A stretch of 64,000 bases of DNA from Thalassotalea sp. 1_MG-2023. GTDB taxonomy: Bacteria; Pseudomonadota; Gammaproteobacteria; Enterobacterales; Alteromonadaceae. The stretch is taken from NCBI RefSeq assembly GCF_030546745.1, contig NZ_JAUOPD010000002.1:62001-126000 (forward strand). The letters run 5' to 3'. The position numbers were made by a program, and so were the translations under genes. This document shows positions 45,165 to 54,484 of the stretch, piece after piece (the first letter of the stretch is position 1; each line of letters opens with the position of its first letter). The notes under the pieces were generated by a model that saw only the letters and a list, made by a program, of their open reading frames with translations, had not been told where the DNA came from and did no database searches.

Positions 45165-47576
45165 ATGAAGCCATTAAACATTGTATTTATTCTACTGTAT
45201 TGTTTTGTTTTTACTGCGGTTGCTGCTGATGAGTTAACATCTTTTGTTGAAGACAAGCAAAAGCACCAAGGTTTTTTTACCTTTTATTATGATGATGCAT
45301 CAGGAAAGGTATTTTTAGAGGTTGCACAACAGCAATCGTTTTTATTCCAAAGTGCAATGCCGCACGGTGTTGGTTCTAATGATATTGGCCTTGATCGAGG
45401 GCAGTTAGGCCAAACTCGATTAGTTGCCTTTGAACGAGTGGGTGATAAAGCTCTATTACGACAGCGTAATACCTATTACCGTGCAGATAGTGATAATGAA
45501 CTAGAAAAAAAAGCGGTTGAACAAGCGTTTGCAAGTGCGGTTATTTGGGGATTTAACGTTGTTGCTGAAGGGAAACAACGTTACCTTATTGATTACACGC
45601 CGTTTCTTTTATCTGATATTCATAAATTATCTGCAACGTTAAAGGCACGTAAACAAGGTAACTTTTCTATTGATAATTCTCGAAGCGCCTTTTATGCACC
45701 AAGAAGTAAAGCGTTTGAAAAAAACACTGAATTAGAAGCCACGGTTACTTTTAAAGGTACTGGTGCTGGCCAATATTTAAAGTCGGTTACACCAGACAAT
45801 AATGCGCTAACGGTCAATTTTCATCATTCATTAATTGCCCTGCCCGATGATCAATATACCATGCGAAAATTTCATCCGTTCAGTGGTTTCTGGGCGCATA
45901 AATTTGCAGATTATGCCTCTGCGATCGAAGAGCCTTTAGTAAAACGCGTTATTAACCGTCATCGATTAGCGAAAAAACAGCCATCAGCCAAGCTAAGTGA
46001 AGCGGTCGAGCCTATTGTTTATTATTTAGATCCTGGTGTACCAGAGCCGATAAAAAGTGCATTAATTGATGGCGCAATGTGGTGGGATCAAGCCTTTGAA
46101 GCTATTGGCTATAAAAATGCCTTTCAAGTGAAAATGTTACCACCAGATGCCGACCCAATGGATGTACGTTATAACGTTATTCAGTGGGTTCATCGAGCAA
46201 CAAGAGGATGGTCTTATGGCTCTTCAGTGGTAGATCCCCGTACTGGAGAAATCATTAAAGGTCATGTTACGTTAGGCTCATTAAGAGTGCGTCAAGACTA
46301 TTTGATTGCTTTAGGACTAACCTCACCGTTTAGTGATGCAAATACAGATACCACCGAAATGAAAGAAATGGCGTTAGCGAGAATTCGCCAATTATCTGCA
46401 CATGAAGTAGGACATACCTTAGGCATTGCTCATAATTTTTCTGCAAGCAGCAATAATAGAACATCTGTGATGGACTACCCGCACCCTAATGTTCGTTTAA
46501 ATCAAGGTAAAATAGACCTTTCTAATGCCTATGATGTTAATTTGGGTACGTGGGATAAACATGCTGTAGCCTATGGGTATCAAGATGTTGAGCCTAAAAA
46601 AGAGCAGCAATATTTGGCAAGCGTGATAAAAACAGCACAAGAGAAAGGGCTGCAATTTATGTCAGACGCTGACGCTCGTCCTCAATCCGGTGGGCATTCA
46701 ACAGCTCATTTATGGGATAATGGTCAAGACCCCGTTGCAGAATTACAACGCGTGTTAGACATAAGAGCAGTAGCGTTAAAAAATCTTGGGATAAACACTA
46801 TCCCGTTAGGCACTCCCCTATCTGAGCTAGAACAAGCATTAGTACCAATCTATAATTTTCACCGTTACCAAGTAGAAGCAGCGGCAAAAATAGTCGCAGG
46901 TTTTCATTACACATATCAGGTGCGTGAACAACCTTTTGTTAATACGCTAGGTATCGTTGATGGCCAAAAGCAGCAAGCGGCGATAAGCCAGTTATTAACG
47001 ACGTTATCTCCGAACATATTAACGTTGCCTAAACATATTGTTGAACTTATACCGCCAAAAGCATATGGCTATAATCGAGATAGAGAAAGTTTTGCCAGCC
47101 AAACAGGACTAGCGTTTGATGCAATTTCAGCAGCACAAGCAAGCGCAAAACATACGATAGATCTATTATTAAATAACGCGCGTTTAAGTCGTTTGGCGCA
47201 ACAATCTGCCTTAGATGATAGCGTGCCTTCAGTCGCTAATTTATTGTCCCAATTAGTCAATAAAACGATAAAGCAGCCCGTTGGCAAAGGTCATGACATG
47301 TTAGTGCAACAACGGGTAAACCGTCTGGTGATTGATAAGTTGGCACAGCTTTGGCAACAAGAATCAGTAGTGACAGAAGTTAAATCGCAAATCTTTGTTA
47401 CGTTAAAGTCGGTTGAACAGTGGTTGTCAGCACAAATTGATAACACGACTGACCATGCTTTGTCTGCACAATATCGTTTGTTATCAACGCAGATCCCATT
47501 GTATTTATCAAATAAGTTAACGGTTAAAGAAAACCGTACCATTAAGCTACCGCCTGGTTCGCCTATTGGAAGTTAA
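45165..47576 (+). CDS. Exported zinc-dependent metalloprotease (DUF5117/DUF4953 type)
   Basis: This protein of about 803 residues has a signal peptide (MKPLNIVFILLYCFVFTAVA). The metzincin-like zinc motif is HEVGHTLGIAHNF, starting about residue 413, with three His ligands and a catalytic Glu. A Met-turn-like SVMDYPHPNV follows. Flanking regions such as FFTFYYDDASGKVFLEV and VEPIVYYLDPGVPEPIKSAL match the DUF5118/DUF5117/DUF4953 proteins, large secreted proteases common in marine bacteria and Bacteroidetes. I chose the ATG at 45165 at the start of the signal peptide; an upstream ATG at 45135 adds a polar leader. Confidence 0.88.
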   Translation: MKPLNIVFILLYCFVFTAVAADELTSFVEDKQKHQGFFTFYYDDASGKVFLEVAQQQSFLFQSAMPHGVGSNDIGLDRGQLGQTRLVAFERVGDKALLRQRNTYYRADSDNELEKKAVEQAFASAVIWGFNVVAEGKQRYLIDYTPFLLSDIHKLSATLKARKQGNFSIDNSRSAFYAPRSKAFEKNTELEATVTFKGTGAGQYLKSVTPDNNALTVNFHHSLIALPDDQYTMRKFHPFSGFWAHKFADYASAIEEPLVKRVINRHRLAKKQPSAKLSEAVEPIVYYLDPGVPEPIKSALIDGAMWWDQAFEAIGYKNAFQVKMLPPDADPMDVRYNVIQWVHRATRGWSYGSSVVDPRTGEIIKGHVTLGSLRVRQDYLIALGLTSPFSDANTDTTEMKEMALARIRQLSAHEVGHTLGIAHNFSASSNNRTSVMDYPHPNVRLNQGKIDLSNAYDVNLGTWDKHAVAYGYQDVEPKKEQQYLASVIKTAQEKGLQFMSDADARPQSGGHSTAHLWDNGQDPVAELQRVLDIRAVALKNLGINTIPLGTPLSELEQALVPIYNFHRYQVEAAAKIVAGFHYTYQVREQPFVNTLGIVDGQKQQAAISQLLTTLSPNILTLPKHIVELIPPKAYGYNRDRESFASQTGLAFDAISAAQASAKHTIDLLLNNARLSRLAQQSALDDSVPSVANLLSQLVNKTIKQPVGKGHDMLVQQRVNRLVIDKLAQLWQQESVVTEVKSQIFVTLKSVEQWLSAQIDNTTDHALSAQYRLLSTQIPLYLSNKLTVKENRTIKLPPGSPIGS

Positions 47577-47590
47577 CAGGTAAAAGAAAA

Positions 47591-47625
47591 AGCGGCTTAA
47601 ACGGAAGGAAGTTATTTAAGCCGCT
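47591..47625 (-). terminator. Terminator for the EamA transporter gene
   Basis: AGCGGCTTAAA (47591-47601) pairs perfectly with TTTAAGCCGCT (47615-47625). Read on the minus strand the stem is followed by TTTTTCTTTTA. It also follows the metalloprotease gene on the plus strand, where the T tract is poor. Confidence 0.75.
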
Positions 47626-47694
47626 GTGCGTATTGCACAAAATTTTTAATGGTTACGTAAACTGCAAGATTATCGCTTCGATAAGCATACGAGG

Positions 47695-48597
47695 TTATAA
47701 AAATGCAGGTGATTTTTTGACCGCAAACTTTGGTTTTACAATCAATACTAAATTACCTAGCATGATGGCAATAAAACCGATAATGGTGTAATTGTCCCAG
47801 GTAAACCCTTCAAAGAATGTTGAAATAACAACGGCCACCGCAGGAAATAAAATATTTGCATAAGAAGCTTTATGCGCGCCCATTTTTGTAAGTAAGCTCA
47901 GATAACAACCGAATGCGATCACTGAGCCAAACAGCGATAAATAGAGTAGTGATGCAACATAATTAAATGACCAATCAAAGGTAAATGACTTTCCTTGTAT
48001 CAGTAATACAATTGCCATAAAGATAGCGCCGTAACCCATTGCCCATGCATTAGCAGGCATGATGGCAAAACCATCAGTTTGATTTTTGATTGAAAGCATA
48101 TTGCCAAATGAGGCAGATAACGTACCAATTAAGCACAGCAAGAACCCCCACACTGTCGTATTCGATAGCGAAAGTTCGCTGGCTTGCGGCCAAAATAAGA
48201 TAACAATGCCTGTAAGTCCTAACAGGCCTCCTAAGTACACTGAGGTGTCTATTCGGGTACCAAAAAATAATTTTGCGTTGACGATATTCATGATCATGAG
48301 TGTAGAAAATGCAATGCAACTTAATGCCGAATTTATCTGCGTTTGTGCGTGATACAAAAAATAATAATTAACGCTAAATAAACAAATGCCAAACAAGGCA
48401 AGTTGGTAATGTTGGCGTAAAGAAAACCGCAAACGTTGTTTTTTCAATAAACAGTAAAGAAAGATCATGGCAGAAGCGAGTGCATAGCGATATACAACTG
48501 AGGCTTCAGGGGCAACTACACCTAATTGAAGGTGAATAGCAAACCATGTTGAGCCCCAGATTAATACTGTGATGCCATATAGAAAATAGTTGTTCAT
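47695..48597 (-). CDS. DMT-family (EamA) transporter
   Basis: The 300-residue protein has ten hydrophobic helices in two EamA repeats. The first starts FLYGITVLIWGSTWFAIH and the second TVWGFLLCLIGTLSASFGN. It belongs to the drug/metabolite transporter superfamily; members export amino acids or metabolites. Its start is 78 bases from a divergent MocR-type regulator gene, a common pairing in which the regulator controls the transporter. Confidence 0.88.
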   Translation of the reverse strand: MNNYFLYGITVLIWGSTWFAIHLQLGVVAPEASVVYRYALASAMIFLYCLLKKQRLRFSLRQHYQLALFGICLFSVNYYFLYHAQTQINSALSCIAFSTLMIMNIVNAKLFFGTRIDTSVYLGGLLGLTGIVILFWPQASELSLSNTTVWGFLLCLIGTLSASFGNMLSIKNQTDGFAIMPANAWAMGYGAIFMAIVLLIQGKSFTFDWSFNYVASLLYLSLFGSVIAFGCYLSLLTKMGAHKASYANILFPAVAVVISTFFEGFTWDNYTIIGFIAIMLGNLVLIVKPKFAVKKSPAFL

Positions 48598-48674
48598 GTG
48601 TTGTTGTTATCAAACTAATTTAACTAGACAGTTTACGTACTCTTTGTTTAAATAACATATACAAAAAATTAAAA

Positions 48675-50138
48675 ATGGAACCTATACAGTTGAGATTAGT
48701 GAATCGTTCTGCTCCTGAGTTTCTTTATCAACAAGTTATCGATTTTATTGAAAGCCAAAGTGATAGTGGCGCAATTCGACCTGGCGATAAATTACCAAGT
48801 TTACGCAAGCTCAGCCAACAATTTGGCATCAGTGTACCTACTGTTAAACAAGCGTATGTTGAACTTGAACGTCAAGGTGCTGTTTCTGCGCGTCCGCAAT
48901 CGGGTTATTATTTGAATGCAAAAAATGCCAGAACTCTACTGCCAATGCGAGCCAAATGGGCACAATGCCAACCTGTTGAAGTATCATGTCGAAGCATCAT
49001 CGAGCAAGTTTATGATGCAATGCATGTACCGGATACCGTAGCTTTAGGGATCTCTAATCCGGTTAATGCTCATCCACCTGATAAAGCGTTAGCACGGCTG
49101 ATGCGTTCGGTGTTAAGTAGAACAGCAGAAAAAGCCGTAAGTTATGGTCCGGTTAATGGTGATGAAAAATTACGGTTGTCATTGGCGTTACGATACCAAG
49201 AGCATGGGGTTAGTGTGAATCATCACGATATGGTAGTGACCAATGGCGCACAAGAAGCGCTATCGATTGCCTTACAATGTGTCGCAAAAAAAGGCGACAT
49301 CATTGCCGTAGAATCACCGTGCTATTTTGGTCTGATAGAACTTATTGAAAGTTTAGAAATGAAAGCGCTTGAAGTATACACCTGTACTGAAGATGGCGTG
49401 TGTATTGATGAGCTTGAAAAACTATTGGATCAACATCCGGTTAAAGCGTGTTTATTTTCAACAGCGATTAACAATCCACTGGGTTCTTTTATGCCGGAGA
49501 AAAAGCGTCAGCAGTTAGTCAAAATGCTTGAGTCAAAAAACATTCCTTTAATTGAAGATGATGTTTACAGTGATCTATACCTTAATGAAAAGCGCCCTGT
49601 GCCAGCACAGCTTTTTTCAGATAAAGGTTTAGTGATGACTTGCTCGTCTTTTTCTAAAACTGCTGCACCAGGATACCGTGTTGGTTGGTTGATCCCAGGT
49701 AAATTTGAAGAAGCGGCAAAGCGTATAAAACGTGCACAGTCGTGTTCAACGTCAATGTTACAACAATGGACCTTAACTGATTATTTACTCAGTGGCGATT
49801 ACGATCGTCATTTGAACGTTCTGCGAAAAATACTGAGATACAATAGGGAACGCATGATTGACTTAATCGCAAAACATTTTCCAGAAGCAACGCGTATTTC
49901 TAACCCCCAAGGTGGAAGCGTTCTGTGGGTGAGGTGTCGTTCCATTGTTGACACAAGTGAGGTATTTCAACAAGCGATTGAACAAGGGGTCAGTTTTGCG
50001 CCAGGGCAAATATTTTCACCTTCGGGTAAGTATAAACATTATATGCGAATTAGCTTTGGTGTGAAATGGCACGAAGACATTGAATTAGCTATCGCCAAGC
50101 TTGGCAAATTAGTTAGCCGTTATACGCGAAACTGCTGA
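48675..50138 (+). CDS. MocR-type regulator: GntR helix-turn-helix fused to a PLP-binding aminotransferase domain
   Basis: The 487-residue protein has an N-terminal GntR winged helix (KLPSLRKLSQQFGISVPTVK, then QAYVELERQGAVSARPQSGY) and a class I aminotransferase domain. The PLP-binding Lys is in CSSFSKTAAPGYRVGWL. MocR proteins use PLP or its amino acid adduct as a sensor and activate nearby genes. The likely target is the divergent EamA transporter. No T tract or terminator is seen before the mscS gene, 125 bases on. Confidence 0.9.
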   Translation: MEPIQLRLVNRSAPEFLYQQVIDFIESQSDSGAIRPGDKLPSLRKLSQQFGISVPTVKQAYVELERQGAVSARPQSGYYLNAKNARTLLPMRAKWAQCQPVEVSCRSIIEQVYDAMHVPDTVALGISNPVNAHPPDKALARLMRSVLSRTAEKAVSYGPVNGDEKLRLSLALRYQEHGVSVNHHDMVVTNGAQEALSIALQCVAKKGDIIAVESPCYFGLIELIESLEMKALEVYTCTEDGVCIDELEKLLDQHPVKACLFSTAINNPLGSFMPEKKRQQLVKMLESKNIPLIEDDVYSDLYLNEKRPVPAQLFSDKGLVMTCSSFSKTAAPGYRVGWLIPGKFEEAAKRIKRAQSCSTSMLQQWTLTDYLLSGDYDRHLNVLRKILRYNRERMIDLIAKHFPEATRISNPQGGSVLWVRCRSIVDTSEVFQQAIEQGVSFAPGQIFSPSGKYKHYMRISFGVKWHEDIELAIAKLGKLVSRYTRNC

Positions 50139-50263
50139 TGCTAAATGATTTTAATTGTCAGTGATTGATGTTTAAAATTTATACTCATACATTTTTACTT
50201 TTCGTCGCGTAGGCATTAAACCGTGTGCGCAAAAACATTAGATATCCACTTTAAGGCTTATTA

Positions 50264-51091
50264 ATGGATGTTATTTTAACTAATAAATGGCTGTTATCTG
50301 CGGCATTGATTTTAATTGTTATCCCAATAAAAGTGGTGATTAGTCGCATTATTCGACGTCGTTATAAACGCAAAGGCGTAGATAAGCGTTACGTAGTTAA
50401 TCACTTAAAAAATATTATTAACTTGTTAGTGTTAATCGCTTTAATGATGTTGTGGGCAGCAGAATTGCAACGTTTTGCTTTTTCCATTGCAGCGTTTGTT
50501 GTTGCGATTGTGATCGCGACGAAAGAAATTATTCAATGTTTTATTGGTTTTATTTATTTATCGAGTAGCCCACCGTTTCGTATTGGTGATTGGATCCAAA
50601 TAAACGACTATACGGGAGAGGTGACAGAAACCGATTGGGCAAAAGTAACCTTGCTTGAGGTAAACGTATCAAACTATTCTTATACTGGGCGTAGTGTTTT
50701 TTTACCAAATGCGCAGTTAATGTTGCAACCAATAAAAAATCTAAATTACATGAAGCGGTATGTGAACCACTCTTTTTCATTGGTGTGTGATGATGCATCG
50801 CATTTACCAAGTGATATACAAGAAAAGTTGTTGGCTAATGCAGTGGAATATTGCGCTGGTTTTAATGATGTTGCTGAGCGATATAGTACGTTGATAGAAA
50901 ATCGACTAGAGATATCTATTCCTGGTCCAGAGCCTAGTGTGAAAATGTCTACGACTGATATTGGTAAAGTGAGTATTTCATTTGCGCTGTTTTGCCCAAC
51001 GCAAGAGGCAACAAAAATAGAACAAAAATTAACCAAAGACTTTTTTGCGCTAAGCTTACCAACAGCAAAAGCTTGTGAGCAATCAAGCTAG
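50264..51091 (+). CDS. MscS-family mechanosensitive channel (first copy)
   Basis: The 275-residue protein has an N-terminal membrane helix and a helix pair (IINLLVLIALMMLWAAELQR, then FSIAAFVVAIVIATKEIIQC). The MscS beta domain follows (FRIGDWIQINDYTGEVTETDW, NYSYTGRSVFLPNAQLM). It is a small channel of the MscS superfamily that releases solutes on osmotic down-shock. The pore helix lacks the classical Gly-Ala pattern of E. coli MscS. It is monocistronic, with a good hairpin downstream. Confidence 0.85.
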   Translation: MDVILTNKWLLSAALILIVIPIKVVISRIIRRRYKRKGVDKRYVVNHLKNIINLLVLIALMMLWAAELQRFAFSIAAFVVAIVIATKEIIQCFIGFIYLSSSPPFRIGDWIQINDYTGEVTETDWAKVTLLEVNVSNYSYTGRSVFLPNAQLMLQPIKNLNYMKRYVNHSFSLVCDDASHLPSDIQEKLLANAVEYCAGFNDVAERYSTLIENRLEISIPGPEPSVKMSTTDIGKVSISFALFCPTQEATKIEQKLTKDFFALSLPTAKACEQSS

Positions 51092-51164
51092 CACATAAAT
51101 AGAGCCGGCTTAGTGAATGCCAGTGGCTAAAAACTAAGCTTTAATTACAAGTATTACAACATTA

Positions 51165-51197
51165 AGCAAAGCTATGACTTCTACGCATAGCTTTGCT
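51165..51197 (+). terminator. Terminator after the first mscS gene
   Basis: AGCAAAGCTATG (51165-51176) pairs perfectly with CATAGCTTTGCT (51186-51197) around a nine-base loop. It is followed by GTTTCTCC, a modest T tract. Confidence 0.65.
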
Positions 51198-51372
51198 GTT
51201 TCTCCTTCTGAACCCTTTAAGGGATACAGTCCTATAGGTCATTGTACTTCTTACTAAAAATGACTAATCCCGCATAAGAGAATATGTGCTATACCTAAGT
51301 TACCTATCATTCAATTTAGCAAGATTTCCCTTCTGCTAAGTTGTTATTGCTCAGATATTTAGGATTTTATCG

Positions 51373-54078
51373 ATGGAAACAAATACCCTCTCGTCATTTT
51401 TTCGCGGGGACTATATGCCACACGGACATTGCTATTTGTGGCAGCCTCATATTTTGTGGACAAATGTTATTTCAGATTTTCTTATTGCTTTTGCTTATTT
51501 CTCTTTACCAGTTGCTATTATGATTTTTTCAGCAAAACGGAAAGATATTGGTTTTCAAGGCGTTTTCTGGTTATTCAGTCTATTTATATTGTGTTGTGGT
51601 ATCACCCATATTTTTGGTATTTGGACTATCTGGCATGGTGTGTATGGTTATCATGGACTTAGTAAGGCGGTGACAGCGGTTGTTTCTGTTGCTACAGCGG
51701 TTTATGTCTATAAGTTGATGCCAGCTGCTATTACGCTGCCGACGGTAGCGCAATTTGATGAAGTGAAAGAGCAACTTAATGTTAATCAGGCAACCGTTGA
51801 TGCCTTAGAATCTGAGCTAGCAAACCAGAAATTAGTAAAATTTATTCTTGATAGTATTCCTGTAAGTACTTTAATGCTTGATAAAGACAGTAATATTGTA
51901 TTTTATAATCAAACGTTTAAAGATGAGTTTGCCCACTATCTTCAACCCAATTTATCGACTTTATCATTGTTTGATATTGTTAAGCTTGAACAAAATACCT
52001 CAGAGCAGATGCAACAGTATTTGTCTGATGATGCGCAATTAGGTCAGGAAAAACTCGTGATAAATAGCAGGATAACCTCGGTTAAAGGTTATTATGTTCC
52101 CGTAGAATTATCGCTTGATAGAGCCGAATATGAAGGCCAAGTTGTCACACTTATAGCGCTTAAAAACCTGACAGAATTTACGCAAGTCAAAAATGAATTA
52201 CTTGAGTCTCACCAGCGTCTATCAAGAGCAATATCTGCTACCGAAGATGGCATTTGGGAGTGGAATATAAAAAATAATCATGTCGAATATTCGCCTAAAT
52301 TAATGGAATTGATTGGTAAAGAAGATGTTTCAACACCTTGCTTTGATGATTGGCTCTCGCATATTCACCCTGATTATAAAGATAAAGTGAATAACGCTAT
52401 TGAAACTCACTTTAACAATAAAACACAGTTTATTGTTGAATACGTAGGTCGCGATAAATACCAACGGTATAGTTGGTTCGTCAGTGTCGGCAATAGCATC
52501 TTTGATAATAACGGTGAGCCGCTCTTGATGTCAGGTTCATTACGAAATATTGATCCAACTAAACGGTTAGAAAAGTTATACCAAGAAAAAGAGGGTTTTT
52601 TAAATGCTATTTATAATGGAACGAGCCATGCTGTTTGGGTGGTTTCAATAACCGCAGAGTGTGATTTTAAATTTGAAGAATTTAATGACACCGCATGTCA
52701 GTGGACACGTACTAATCCGTCAGCAGTCATAGGGCGTACACTTACCGAATTAGCGCAAAGCGTTTTTAAACAATCAGTGGCAGATAAAATACGAGAACGA
52801 TACGAACATTGCGTAAAAAGCAAGAAACCCTTTGATTATGTTGAGCATATCAAATTTGATGATGTTAGTGCTTGGTACAACGCAACGCTATATCCAGTCT
52901 TTGATCAGAATAATAAGGTAACCGCCATAGTTGGTACTGCAATTGATATTACTTCACGAAAACAAAGTGAAATAGCGTTAGAAGAAAATCAAGTCTTCCT
53001 AGAAACGATTATAAATTCAACGGTTTGTGGATTGTATTTGTTTGATATCACTCACAACGTGAATGTTAGAATAAATCAACGTTACACCGATATTCTCGGT
53101 TATAACATTGATGATATAAATGCGATAGCCGATTTTATGCAATTATTTCATCCTGATGATGTTCCACATGTTGAAACACATATCAATAATGTCATTACTG
53201 ATGAAGGGCAAACGTTGGCACCATTAACATACCGCTTCAAACACAAAGAGGGACATTGGGTTTGGTGTTACTCGGTAGATTGCATTGTAAAACGGAATAA
53301 ATCTGGACAACCTGAGCTTATGTTAGGCACTTTTGTTGATATTACAGAACAAACAACGCTATTACAGAAACTAAAAGAGTCAAATGAATATCTTGAACGG
53401 TTTGCTTTTGTCGCCTCGCATGATTTACAGGAACCTTTACGGAAGATCACTGCGTTTTCGAGTTTATTAAGCAATCGGTTAGCACCTATTATTGCCAATG
53501 ACCAAGAGGCTGAATATGAATTTTCCCGCCTTACTAATGCTGCTGAACGAATGAAAACAATGATTAAAGATATTCTAAAACTATCGAGAATTAATACCTC
53601 AGCAATAGCGATTAAACAGTGTCAGTTACAAGAAGTGGTTAATGTTGCCTGTGATAGGTTGCAATTCTTAATTGAGCAAAGTAGCGCTGAGATTCATGTT
53701 TCGCCTGACAATGCTAACATGATGGCAGATCCTACGTTATTTGTTCAAGTGCTACAGAATCTCATTGGGAATGCGATAAAATTTGCGAAAACCGACCAAG
53801 ATCCTATTATTGATATACGCTTACGTGAAAGTGATCATGAAACGATTATTACCATTCGTGATAACGGTATAGGTATTGAAGAACCTTACTTAAAGTCAAT
53901 TTTTGAACCGTTTAAAAAACTGCATGCTAATAGCGAATATGAAGGTAGTGGAATTGGTCTTGCAATTTGCCAGCAAATTATCAATGTACATGAAGGGCAA
54001 ATATACTGCGAAAGTGAGCAAGGCCAAGGCACAACGTTTACCTTGTACCTACCTAAACAAGGAGCTTTTTATGCGTAA
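51373..54078 (+). CDS. Sensor histidine kinase with an ethylene-receptor-like membrane domain and several PAS domains
   Basis: The first 120 residues of this 901-residue protein match the ethylene-binding domain of plant ETR1. VISDFLIAFAYFSLP (32-46) and FILCCGITHIFGIW (71-84) contain Asp35, Tyr42, Ile72, Cys75 and His79. The spacing is identical to ETR1 Asp25, Tyr32, Ile62, Cys65 and His69, which hold copper and bind ethylene. A third helix (AVTAVVSVATAVYVYKLMP) follows. Then come about four PAS domains (about 155-665), a HisKA domain with H683 in FVASHDLQEPLRKI, and an ATPase domain (QNLIGNAIKFAK, DNGIGIEE, GSGIGLAICQQI). AGGA eight bases upstream supports the start. It overlaps the response regulator gene. 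Confidence 0.9.
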   Translation: METNTLSSFFRGDYMPHGHCYLWQPHILWTNVISDFLIAFAYFSLPVAIMIFSAKRKDIGFQGVFWLFSLFILCCGITHIFGIWTIWHGVYGYHGLSKAVTAVVSVATAVYVYKLMPAAITLPTVAQFDEVKEQLNVNQATVDALESELANQKLVKFILDSIPVSTLMLDKDSNIVFYNQTFKDEFAHYLQPNLSTLSLFDIVKLEQNTSEQMQQYLSDDAQLGQEKLVINSRITSVKGYYVPVELSLDRAEYEGQVVTLIALKNLTEFTQVKNELLESHQRLSRAISATEDGIWEWNIKNNHVEYSPKLMELIGKEDVSTPCFDDWLSHIHPDYKDKVNNAIETHFNNKTQFIVEYVGRDKYQRYSWFVSVGNSIFDNNGEPLLMSGSLRNIDPTKRLEKLYQEKEGFLNAIYNGTSHAVWVVSITAECDFKFEEFNDTACQWTRTNPSAVIGRTLTELAQSVFKQSVADKIRERYEHCVKSKKPFDYVEHIKFDDVSAWYNATLYPVFDQNNKVTAIVGTAIDITSRKQSEIALEENQVFLETIINSTVCGLYLFDITHNVNVRINQRYTDILGYNIDDINAIADFMQLFHPDDVPHVETHINNVITDEGQTLAPLTYRFKHKEGHWVWCYSVDCIVKRNKSGQPELMLGTFVDITEQTTLLQKLKESNEYLERFAFVASHDLQEPLRKITAFSSLLSNRLAPIIANDQEAEYEFSRLTNAAERMKTMIKDILKLSRINTSAIAIKQCQLQEVVNVACDRLQFLIEQSSAEIHVSPDNANMMADPTLFVQVLQNLIGNAIKFAKTDQDPIIDIRLRESDHETIITIRDNGIGIEEPYLKSIFEPFKKLHANSEYEGSGIGLAICQQIINVHEGQIYCESEQGQGTTFTLYLPKQGAFYA

Positions 54079-54484
54079 ATTGGTGCTCATTGAAGACGAC
54101 GATGATGATATTTATTTTTTCAAGCTTGCGTGTCAGCAAGTGACGCTAGATATTGAGCTAACAGTATTACGTAATGGTTTAGAGTTTATTGATTATGTGC
54201 AAAAGAACACAGTGTTAAATACTGTGTTCTTATTAGATTTAAATATGCCTAAATTAAGCGGCTTTGAAGCGCTGAAAAAAATTAGCAACCATCCTGAGTT
54301 TAATCAGATGGTTGTTATTATTTATACAACGTCTTCACGTGATAAAGACATGAAATTCGCCTATGAATTAGGCGTTAAATCTTATTTACTTAAACCAAAT
54401 TCAATGTTGGGTATTCAAAAACTATTAAACAACGTGACGCAATATTGGTTCGAAGTAAACGCCTTTTCGGAAAAGGCTAGCTAA
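54071..54484 (+). CDS. Single-domain response regulator (Rcp1-like)
   Basis: This 137-residue protein consists only of a receiver domain. The acidic pocket is LIEDDDDDIYFF, the phospho-acceptor Asp56 is in FLLDLNMPKLSG, and the conserved Lys is in SYLLKPNS. Its start overlaps the kinase stop and its stop overlaps the next start by one base. Single-domain regulators of this Rcp1 type usually pair with PAS or phytochrome kinases whose H-box reads SHDLQEPL, as here. It can relay phosphate or titrate it between the kinase and the diguanylate cyclase. Confidence 0.92.
   Translation: MRKLVLIEDDDDDIYFFKLACQQVTLDIELTVLRNGLEFIDYVQKNTVLNTVFLLDLNMPKLSGFEALKKISNHPEFNQMVVIIYTTSSRDKDMKFAYELGVKSYLLKPNSMLGIQKLLNNVTQYWFEVNAFSEKAS

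Noticed and set aside
53903-54484. Longer 193-residue version of the single-domain response regulator
   Set aside because: The extra residues lie inside the kinase ATPase domain in another frame. The ATG at 54071 with GGAG upstream is the real start.
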